A stretch of DNA of 64,000 nucleotides from Nocardia sp. SYP-A9097 (lineage in GTDB: Bacteria; Actinomycetota; Actinomycetes; Mycobacteriales; Mycobacteriaceae): the NCBI RefSeq assembly GCF_009649815.1, contig NZ_WJIC01000005.1, positions 124,001 through 188,000 of the forward strand, written 5' to 3'. This document shows positions 28,045-37,500 of this stretch, in pieces; position 1 is the first letter of the stretch, and each line of letters begins with the position of its first letter. The notes under the pieces were generated by a model. That model made no database searches. It had not been told where the DNA came from and saw nothing but the letters and a program-made list of their open reading frames with translations. A program made the position numbers and the translations under genes.

Positions 28045-28980
28045 ATGCTCGGGCAAGCGAATTTTGGGCTCAGCAGTGGTCCCAGAACCTTTTTCCGGTT
28101 GCCGTACAGGGAAATTCGGCAGGTGCCCGTCGGGGGTGGCGCCGATGTGATGATCCTGGGTGTTCCGGTCGACGGTATGGCGGGGTATCGCGGCGGTGCC
28201 CGCTTCGGGCCGGATGCGGTGCGCTCGGCGAGTGCGTATGTCGATTACGACGGCCGGGTACGGAATCTGGTGGTGAGCGAGACCGTCACCGTGGTGGACG
28301 GCGGTGATATCGACATCAGCCGGGGTTATCACGCGCAGACGCTCGACCTCATCGAGAAGCATATCGATCAGCTGCACCGGGCCGGGATACTGCCGGTGCT
28401 CGTCGGCGGCGACCACGGCTTCGCCGTCGCCGAATTGCGTTCGGCGGTAAAGCAACACGGCCGGCTGTCGCTGGTGCAGTTCGCCGCGCACGGCCGGTCG
28501 GAGTCACCCGCCACCCTGCGTGCCCTCGACGAGGGGCTCATCGATCTGCGCACCAGCGTGCAGATCGGCGTGCGGGGTACCGGTGCGGCGCACGGCGAGG
28601 GCGGGCGCGGCTTCGGCATGCGGACCGTCACCACGGACGAGGCGCTGGTGCTCGGCCCGACCGGGGTGGCGCGCGTGATCGCCTCGGTGGTCGGTGACCG
28701 GCCCACGGCGCTGTCGTTCGGGATCGACTTCGTCGACCCCGCTTTCGCGCCGGGCACCTCGGCGCCGGAGGTGGGCGGTCCCTCGTCGGCCTTTGCGCTG
28801 GCCACGCTGCGCAGTATGCGGCCGCCCAATCTGAAGACGGTATCGCTGGTGGAGATCTCGCCGCCCTACGACCACGCCGACATCACCGCGCACCTGTGTG
28901 CGGCGGTCCTGCTGGAGTTGCTGGCGCTGACCGCGGACGGCAGGCGCTGTGGCATCGGCGAGCCGGTGGAGGCCGGCTGA
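28045..28980 (+). CDS. Ureohydrolase-like pseudoenzyme (metal ligands lost)
   Basis: A 311-residue paralogue of the ureohydrolase at 25505, sharing long blocks (SGPRTFFRLPY, GYRGGARFGPDAVRSAS, VDGGDIDISRGYHAQTLDLIE, the C-terminal EVGGPSSAFAL and SLVEISPPYDHADITAHL). Of six metal ligands it keeps His124 (GGDHG), His149 and Asp228, but has Ala147, Arg151 and Gly226 in place of aspartates (FAAHGRS, SFGIDFVDP). About 12 residues after that motif are also missing. Hydrolytic activity is therefore unlikely; it may be a partner subunit or sensor. ATG at 28045 follows GAGGGG by 8 bases. Confidence 0.85.
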   Translation: MLGQANFGLSSGPRTFFRLPYREIRQVPVGGGADVMILGVPVDGMAGYRGGARFGPDAVRSASAYVDYDGRVRNLVVSETVTVVDGGDIDISRGYHAQTLDLIEKHIDQLHRAGILPVLVGGDHGFAVAELRSAVKQHGRLSLVQFAAHGRSESPATLRALDEGLIDLRTSVQIGVRGTGAAHGEGGRGFGMRTVTTDEALVLGPTGVARVIASVVGDRPTALSFGIDFVDPAFAPGTSAPEVGGPSSAFALATLRSMRPPNLKTVSLVEISPPYDHADITAHLCAAVLLELLALTADGRRCGIGEPVEAG

Positions 28981-29043
28981 CCCGGGCCGTCCGGCGCACA
29001 TTCGGGCGGAATTCCAAATTTCGCAATAGCGAGAATGCGTACC

Positions 29044-29061
29044 CACCCGATCGGGGGGATG
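29044..29061 (+). promoter_or_regulatory. Cluster-repeated element, copy 2
   Basis: CACCCGATCGGGGGGATG, identical over 18 bases to the copy at 31432; contains the palindrome CCCGATCGGG. It lies in the 294-base gap after the ureohydrolase-like gene and 231 bases before the second LuxR gene. Apart from it, 28981-29274 shows no other gene. Confidence 0.7.
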
Positions 29062-29274
29062 CCGATCGGCCCTACTGCGTTTACGGTTGTTTCAGTTAAG
29101 CGGCCGTAATATTCGATGCACGTTTACGTGACACTCCCCGAAGGTGTGGACATCGGTTCGACTGGCTGATCAGAGGTCGATGCGCCCTTTGGGCTGGGTG
29201 GAGCGTTTCATGGGTACGATTGTCGGCGAATATGTTACCGGCCTATTTCATAAAACCGAGCATCCGGTTTAGAC

Positions 29275-29994
29275 ATGCAGAATTCTCGAATAACAGGGTT
29301 GGGACGCCGGACACTCAGCCGCCACAGCGCGATCGGCGGGCGGTACTGTCCGGCGCCGGCGACCCGGCACACGCTGGTGGTCGCGTCCGATTCCCCTTAC
29401 ATCCATGACGATTTCGAGCAGGCGCTGGACTCGGCCGACAGCCTGGTCCTGGCCGGGACGTCCTCGTGTCGCGAGGTGGTGGACAAGGCCCTGCGGTGGC
29501 GTCCCGACGTCGTCCTGCTGGACGCGTCGGTGGCGCCGCTGCCCGGACTGCCCGCCATTGTGCGGCGCCTGCGCTCGATGGCGCATCCGCCGCTCGCCGC
29601 GCTGCTGGTGCAACGCGGCGCCGCGCGGGTCGAGATCGAGCACGCGGATGTGGTGCTGGCGGCCGATTTCGGTGTGCCAGCGGTACTGCGTGCGCTGCAG
29701 CTGGTGGCCTCGGGTGTCATGGTGGCCGCGGCCCCGACCACCCGTCCGCCGCTCACCTCGTATCTCGCCGATCCCGATGCGCACCAGCGATTGTCGAGCC
29801 TGACGGCGCGGGAACGCGAGATTCTGCTGCTCATCGTCGGCGGACTCTCCAATCGTGAGGTGGGCGCGCGGTTGTACATGAGTCCGGACACGGTGAAGGA
29901 ACACGTCAGCCGGATTCTCACCAAACTCGAGGTGGCCAGTCGCATCGAAGCGGCGGTGGCCGCCGTTCGGGCGGAACTGGAGGTGCGCTCATGA
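29275..29994 (+). CDS. LuxR/NarL-type regulator with an atypical receiver domain
   Basis: A 239-residue paralogue of the regulator at 26679. Receiver-like part: TLVVASDSPYIHDDFEQAL, with Asp in RPDVVLLDASV. HTH part: LTAREREILLLIVGGLSNREV and TVKEHVSRILTKLEVASRIEA, nearly identical to the first copy, so the two probably recognise similar DNA. Its stop overlaps the P450 start by four bases, placing both in one transcript behind the repeated element at 29044. Confidence 0.85.
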   Translation: MQNSRITGLGRRTLSRHSAIGGRYCPAPATRHTLVVASDSPYIHDDFEQALDSADSLVLAGTSSCREVVDKALRWRPDVVLLDASVAPLPGLPAIVRRLRSMAHPPLAALLVQRGAARVEIEHADVVLAADFGVPAVLRALQLVASGVMVAAAPTTRPPLTSYLADPDAHQRLSSLTAREREILLLIVGGLSNREVGARLYMSPDTVKEHVSRILTKLEVASRIEAAVAAVRAELEVRS

Positions 29995-31295
29995 CACTGC
30001 AGTATTGGCTTCGCTGGTTGTCGTTGCAGGGCGTCCCACGGGTGGTGCTGCGGGTCCAGTCCCGGCGGGGTGACACCTTCGCCCGAATGCTGGGACCGGA
30101 GGGGATCGCGGATCCGCATCCGTACCTCGAAAAGCTCCGGGCGCAGGGCACTCTGGTCAAGACTCCGCTACCCTGGGTGACCTGTGACCATGCGGTGGTG
30201 CGAACGGTGTTGCGGGACAACAGGTTCGGTGTACGCAGTTCCGCCAGGATCGAGATCCCGGAACTACTGCAGAAATTCGCGAATCGAGTGCCGCCGCCGG
30301 CCAATCCGGCCGATCCGCCCGCCATGCTGCGGATGAACCCACCCGAACACACCGCGATGCGCCGGCCGGTGGTCTCGGCGTTCACGCCGCGGGCGATCCA
30401 GAAACTGCGCAATCGGGTCGAAACCGTCACCGAGGAATTGCTCGACGCCATGCCCGCGAACGGCTCGGTCGATATGGTCGAGGCCTTCGCCTCCCGCGTA
30501 CCCATCGCGATCATCTTCGAAATGCTCGGCCTGCCACCGGAAGACCAGGAGAAGTTCCTGTTCTGGGGTGAGGAGATGACACCGATGCTCGATGTCGGCA
30601 TCTCCTGGCGCGCGTACGACCGCGCCATGCGAGCCGCGCAGCAGCTCAACGACTACCTCGACGGGCATATCGAGCGATTGCGCCGCGCGCCGGGCGAGGA
30701 CATCCTGAGCGCCATGATCACCGGCGGCGATCTGGACCACTATGCCCTCAAGGCCAATACCAGCATTATCATCGGCGCCGGTTTCGAGACCACCGCCAAT
30801 CTGATCGGTCACGCCGTCACCCTGTTGCTGAGTCATCCCGAACAGCTCGACCGGCTGCGCGCGGAACCCGAGCTCTGGCCCAACGCCGTCGAGGAGGTGC
30901 TGCGCTATGAGCCGCCGGTCTTCATCACGGCCCGCTCGGCGCTGACCGATCTCGAACTGGAGGGCATCCAGCTGCCGCAGGGCGCCATGATCATGCTGTC
31001 ACTGGCCGGGGCCAATCGTGATCCCGCGGTCTTCGACGACCCGCACCGATTCGATGTCGCCCGTCCGAATGCCAACCAGCACTTGGCCTTCAGCAGCGGT
31101 GTGCACGCCTGCTTCGGCGCCAATCTGGCCCGGATGGAGGCCGGTCACGCGCTGCGCGCGCTGTTCGAGCGGTTCCCCGATATGCGCTCGGCGGCCCCGC
31201 CCCGGCTGCGGCGGCAGCTGACCTTCCGTGGCTATGAACATATGCCGGTCCAGCTCGGCCGCAGTGCGCATGCCACGCGATCAGCGGCAGGCTGA
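29991..31295 (+). CDS. Cytochrome P450
   Basis: A 434-residue bacterial class I P450. I-helix oxygen motif GAGFETTANLIG, ExxR in EEVLRYE (around residue 300), and haem ligand Cys near residue 374 in FSSGVHACFGANLAR. It would hydroxylate or otherwise oxidise the cluster product with electrons from a ferredoxin encoded elsewhere. Translationally coupled with the LuxR gene, and followed by the PKS. Confidence 0.94.
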   Translation: MTLQYWLRWLSLQGVPRVVLRVQSRRGDTFARMLGPEGIADPHPYLEKLRAQGTLVKTPLPWVTCDHAVVRTVLRDNRFGVRSSARIEIPELLQKFANRVPPPANPADPPAMLRMNPPEHTAMRRPVVSAFTPRAIQKLRNRVETVTEELLDAMPANGSVDMVEAFASRVPIAIIFEMLGLPPEDQEKFLFWGEEMTPMLDVGISWRAYDRAMRAAQQLNDYLDGHIERLRRAPGEDILSAMITGGDLDHYALKANTSIIIGAGFETTANLIGHAVTLLLSHPEQLDRLRAEPELWPNAVEEVLRYEPPVFITARSALTDLELEGIQLPQGAMIMLSLAGANRDPAVFDDPHRFDVARPNANQHLAFSSGVHACFGANLARMEAGHALRALFERFPDMRSAAPPRLRRQLTFRGYEHMPVQLGRSAHATRSAAG

Positions 31296-31431
31296 ATCCA
31301 CGCGATACTGGGTTTGTTTCCATTCAATTAAAGCGGTGGAAAATCCCTCGAACCGACCGTCTGCGAATTCGAATCTTTTCTTTGTCGTGCGCCCGCTATT
31401 AATTCGGCGATACGCCCCGGCGATGTTCCCT

Positions 31432-31449
31432 CACCCGATCGGGGGGATG
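31432..31449 (+). promoter_or_regulatory. Cluster-repeated element, copy 3
   Basis: CACCCGATCGGGGGGATG, 148 bases before the PKS start, identical to the copy at 29044. The AT-richer stretch after it (31460-31485) could hold a -10 region. This is the most likely control site for the biosynthetic genes. Confidence 0.7.
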
Positions 31450-31579
31450 TTCCGCTTCAATAATCCGAATATGATTTTCCCGATGGGTGTTCCGGGAGAC
31501 ATATCGACGTCGTAGCGAATGCGATAACAGCGCTGTGCGTGCAATCGATCGATGTCCGGTTACAAGACGAGGTTATGCG

Positions 31580-34500
31580 ATGAAATCTGTCCACAACTCC
31601 CCGATTGATTCTGTGCCGGTCGCACACGAGGGTATTGCGGTGGTAGGGATCGGCTGCCGGTTCCCAGGGCAAGTGCGCAATATGAATGACTTCTGGCGGC
31701 TCCTGATCGAGGAGCGGGACGCGGTGCGCGAGGTACCGCAGGATCGGTGGAGCGCCGCCGCCTTCTACGACCACGACGCGGGCCGGCCCGGGCATATGCG
31801 CACGCATACCGGTGGCTATCTCGACGATGTGTCCTCGTTCGACGCGCACTTCTTCGGCATCACCCCGACCGAGGCCACACGGATCGACCCCCAGCAGCGA
31901 CTGTTCCTGGAGACCACCTGGGAGGCGCTGCAGGATGCGGGAATCGTCCCCGAGCAGATCGCGGGCGAGAAGGTGGCCGTCTACGCCGGCGTCTCCGGGC
32001 ACGACTACGGCATCATCCAGCTCAATCCGGAGAACCGGTATCAGATCGGCGGTCACACCATGACCGGTGTGACGAATTGTATTGTGGCCAACCGTGTTTC
32101 GTACCTGCTGGACCTACGGGGCCCGAGTATGACGGTCGATACGGCCTGTTCGTCCTCGCTGGTCGCGATTCACCTGGCCATCCGCAGCATCCGCTCGGGT
32201 GAGGCGACCATGGCGATCGTCGGCGGTGTCAGCACCCTGCTGCTGCCCGAGGCCACCATCGGGTTCAGCCAGGGCACCTTCCTGTCTCCCGAGGGCCGCT
32301 GCCAATCGTTCAGCAAGACCGGCGACGGGTACATCCGCAGTGAGGGTTCGGGCACGATCGTGCTCAAACCGGTCTCCGCGGCCGTCGCGGACGGCGATCA
32401 CATCTACGCGGTACTGCGTGGCAGCGCGACGAATCAGGACGGCCGCACGACCGGCATCTCGGTGCCGAGCGAGGACGCGCAGGCGCAGATGATCCTCGAT
32501 GCCTGCCGCGACGCGGGGATCGCGCCGACGCAGATCGGATATGTCGAGGCCCACGGCACGGGAACCGCCGTCGGTGACCCGATCGAGGCGCGCGCCCTCG
32601 GCAAGGTGCTGGGCGCGGGGCGAAATGGTCAGGGGCCCTGCATCGTCGGCGCGGTGAAGTCGAATGTCGGCCACCTCGAGTCGGCCGCCGGAATGGTCGG
32701 CATCATCAAGGCGTGCCTGGTCGTCGAGAACGGTGAGATTCCCGCGAATCTGTATGCGGAGCAGCCGAATCCGACGATTCCATTCGACGAGCTGGGGCTA
32801 CGGCTCGCGCAGACCCGCCAGCCGTGGCCGACGACCGGGCCGCGCTTCGCGGGCGTGAACTCGTTCGGCTTCGGCGGATCCAACGCACATGTGGTGCTGG
32901 AGGGTCCACCGGCCGTTGCGCCGCAAGCGGATTCGGCGACCGAGCACCCGGCCGACGAACCGGTCCTGTTCGCGCTGAGCGCCAAGACCAAGGACGCGCT
33001 GCGGGCGTACGCCGGCGAGTACGCCGACTTCCTCGCCGATCCCGGGACGGCGGGCCGGCTGCCGGAGATCGCCGCCGCGCAGGTGCGCACGCGTTCGCAT
33101 TACGATCAGCGGCTGGCCATGGTGTGCTCGTCCGCGGAGGAACTGCGAGATACGTTGCGCGACTTGGCCAGAGGGGGCGATCCCGACGGTCTGCGCACCG
33201 GCGCGAAGACCCCCGGCCCGGCCGGTGTGGTCTTCGTGTTCTCCGGTCAGGGCCCGCAGTGGTGGGGCATGGCGCGCGAATTGCTCGCCGAGAACCCGGT
33301 TTTCCGCGAGGTGGTCGAGCGCGTGGACACCGAACTGCGCAGACACGCCGACTGGAGCGTGCTCGAGGAGCTCGGCCGCGACGAGGCCGACAGCCGGATC
33401 GGCGAGACCTTCATCGCGCAGCCCGCGGTATTCGCGGTGCAGCTCGGCTTGGCCGCCCTCTGGCAGAGCTGGGGCGTCACCCCCGCGGCCGTCGTCGGTC
33501 ACAGCATCGGCGAGGTCGCCGCCGCATGTGTATCGGGCGCACTGTCTTTCGAGGATGCGGTCCGAGTCATCTTCCATCGCAGCCGGGTACAGCAGCAGGC
33601 CAGCGGTAAGGGCAAGATGCTGGCCGTCGGCCTGCCGTACCACGCCGCGGAGCAGCGCATCGCCGGTTACGTCGGGCGGGTCGAGGTCGCGGCGCTCAAC
33701 GGCCCCGAATCGACCGCGCTGGCGGGCGATCCCGACGCACTCGAGGAGATTCGGCTCGAGCTCGAGCGGGACCGCGTCTTCTGCCGCATGCTGGCGGTGA
33801 GTGTGGCGTTCCACAGCCACCACATGGATCCGCTGCACGACGAACTGCTCGCCTCGCTGTCCGATATCACCTCGGGCACGGCGGCGATTCCGATGTATTC
33901 GACCGTCACCACCGATGTGGTGCCCGACGGTGGACTCGATGCCGGGTACTGGTGGCGCAATATTCGCGAACCGGTCCGGTTCGCGCCCACCATCGATCGC
34001 CTCGTCGAGGATCTGCACCTGACCTTCGTGGAGCTGGGACCGCACCCCATCCACGCGACCGCCATCGGGGAGCTGCTGGCCGCGCGTGCGGTGCGGGGCG
34101 TCGCGGTGCCGTCGCTGCATCGCAAACAGAGCGACCGCGCCACACTGCTGTCCTCGCTGGGCGAGCTGTATGTCGCCGGTGTGGATCCGGTGTGGGAGAC
34201 CGTCTTCGCGGGCCGCTCCGAGCGGGTGCCGGTGCCGTTCTACCCCTGGCAACGCGAAACCTATTGGCTGGAAACGCCTTTGTCGCGCGGTAAGCGCTTC
34301 CCGTCGCTGGGGCATCCGCTGGTCGGGACCCGCACGCCCGTCGCCGACGAGCCGGACAAGCATGTGTGGGAACTGGTCATGGACACCTCGGTGTTCCCGT
34401 GGCTCGAGGACCATCGCGTGCAGGGGCCCATCGTGTTCCCCGGCGCGGGGCACCTCGATCTCGTCGTCGGCTGCCTGACCGAGGTGTTCGGCACGGACCG

Positions 34501-37500
34501 GTACTCGATCGAAAATGTCGAATTCCGGCGTCCGCTCTTCGTTTTCGACGATCGCCCGGCCCCGCTCATCCAGGTGGTGCTGAGCTCCTCGATGCACTTC
34601 GGGGTCTACAGCCTCCAGGACGGCGACAAGGACTGGGTCCTGCACTCCTCCGGCACGGCCCGGCGCGGTGCGCCCGATACCGAATTGCCGGTGCCGTTCG
34701 AAGAACTCGACGCGCACTGCCCGCTCGAGTTCGATCCCGCGAAGGTCTTCGCGAAGTTCCGCAACAACGGCCTGATGCTGGGCCCGACCTTCAAGGCGAT
34801 CACGCAGCTCAAGTACGGCGAACTCCGCTCGCTCGGGCGGATCGACACTCCGGCGGCCATCGCCGACGAGGCATCGCGGCACCTGATCCACCCGGCGCTG
34901 CTCGACGCGTGCTTCCAGTCGCTCTCCATCGCCATGGGCAATGATCCGAACACCGAGGACAAGGCGCTCTACATTCCGTTCGATATCGGGCGGTTCAGCT
35001 TCTACGCCAAGGCCGGTGAGCGCGTGTACTGCTACGGGCAGGCGCACGTTCTCGACGATCCCGTCTACTGCGAGGGCGATCTGTGGCTGCTCAATGAGGA
35101 CGGCTCGCTGGTGGCCCACTTCGAGGGCTTCAAGGGCAAATCCATCACCCAGCCCACCGAGGATCGCGACACCCTGCTGCAGTGGCTCTACGAGTACCAG
35201 TGGCGTCCGGCGCCGGTGCGGGTGAAGACGCTGCTGCCCGCCGATTTCCTGCCGGAGGCGGCGGCGCTGGCGGCGGCGGTCGAGCCGATCATCGATGAGG
35301 TGCGCGACTGGTCGCTCAACCGTGAGTACTACGCGAGCACCGAAGCGGAGATGAACCGGCTCTGCATCGCGTATGTGACCGAGACCTTCTTCCGGCTGGG
35401 CATGAACTTCGCCGAGGGCCGGCAATTCGATCTCGATACCATCATCGGCGAGCTGGGAGTCTCCGAGAAGTACCGCGACTACACCGGCCGCCTGCTGGAA
35501 TTGCTTACCCGGCACGGGATTACGAGCAAGGACGGTGACCTCTGGTCGGTACGCATCGTCCCCGACCGGGTCGACCCCGCGGCCGCGCTCGCCCGGCTGC
35601 GCGAACAGCACCCCGAATGCGAGGCCGAATACGCGGTGCTGGAACGCTGCGGCGCCGAACAGGCCGCCGTACTGCGCGACGAGGTCAATCCGATCGAACT
35701 CATCTTCCCCGAGACCGAGTTCCAATCGGTGGTCGATCTCTACGAGACCTCGTTCTCCTTCGAACGATGCAATCGCACTGTCGCGGAAGTGGTTTCGCAG
35801 GCCGTGCGGACCCTGCCGAGCGACCGGCCGATCCGGGTGCTGGAGCTGGGCGCGGGCACGGCCGGCACCACCGGCTGGATCCTGAAGGAACTCCCGGCCG
35901 ATCGCGCGGAGTACGCGTTCACCGATATCGGGCAGCTGTTCCTGAACAAGGCGCGCGGGCGGTTCGCCGAGTTCGACTTCGTCGACTACCGCATCCTCGA
36001 TATCGAACAGGACGTTGCTGCACAGGGTTTCGATCCGCACTACTTCGACATCGTCGTCGCGGCGAATGTCCTGCACGCCACCGAGAATCTGCGTGTCACC
36101 CTCGGCAATGTCGAGCAGCTGCTCACCTCGGGCGGGCTGATGCTGGTCGTCGAGGAGACCAATCCGCCGCACTGGGTCGATCTCACCTTCGGTATGACCG
36201 ACGGCTGGTGGCGCTTCGCCGACCACGATCTGCGGCCGGACTATCCGCTGCTGTCCGAGGAGAAGTGGCGAGAGTTCCTGCCCACCTTGGGCTTCGAACA
36301 CGTCCAGATCTTCTCCGATATGACAGACCCGGAGCAGACCGGCTGTTCGGTGATCGCCGCGCGGGCGCCGCGGGTGGATCTGGAACCTCATCAGCCGCGG
36401 ATCGAACCGGGCCCCTGGGTCGTGCTCGCCGATGCCGACGGCGTCGCCGAACACTATGTCGCCCTGCTGGGCGAGGCGGCCGCGGGCAGTGTGATCGTCA
36501 CTCGCGGAGAGTCGTTCGAGCAGATCAGCGAGCGCAGGTTCGAGGTGAATCCGACCAGCAATGCCGATCTGCGGCGGGTGCTGGAGCAGGTGCGCGCGGG
36601 CGCCGGAACCGTGGCCGGTGTGCTGCACCTGTGGAACCTGGACTTCGCCGCGGCCGAGCTCACCACCGAGCTGCTGCCGCAGGTGGAACGCCACGGCGCC
36701 TACAGCGTGATGGCCCTGGCGCAGGCCGTCGAAGAGCTGGATTGGGCTGTGGCGCCACGGTTCTGGGTGGCCACGGCCGGTGGCCCGGTCGTGGATCCGG
36801 CCGATCTCACCGCGCCGTCGCAGATCCCCGCCTGGGGGATTCTGCGGGTGCTGCTCAGCGAGCACAGCAATCTGCGGGCGAAGATCATCGACTTCGATCC
36901 GGCCGCCGGAGCCGATGCGCGGGCGGCCCAGCTGTTCGGTGAACTGCTGCACGTGCGGACGGCGGAGGAGGAGATCGCCTACCGCGGCGATACTCGCTTC
37001 GTCGACCGCTTCGAGCATATTTCGCTCGCCGAGTTCGAGGCGTCGGTCGCCGCTCCCACCCGGATATCGGACGAAACCCCGTTCGCGCTCACCGTTCCCG
37101 CCGACCCCGGCATCGACGAACTTCGCTACGAGAAGCAGACCGCGGCGGTCCTGGGTCCGAACGATGTCGCCATCCGGCCGACCGCGACCGGTCTGAACTT
37201 CCGCGACATCATGCTGACTCTCGGGGTGCTGTCCGAGGGCGCGACCTCCGGCGGTTTCTACGAGAAGAACCTCGGTGTGGAGTGCGCCGGTGTGGTCACC
37301 GAGCTCGGATCCGAGGTGACCGGGCTCGCCGTCGGTGATGCCGTGATCGCCTTCGCCCGTGGCTGTTTCGGCTCCCGGGTGGTCACCGACGCGCAGCAGG
37401 TGTACCCGGCGCCCGGCACACTCTCGGCCGCCGAGGCCGCGACGCTGCCGATGGCCTACCTGACCGCGTGGTACTCGCTGGTGGAGGTGGGCCGGCTGCG

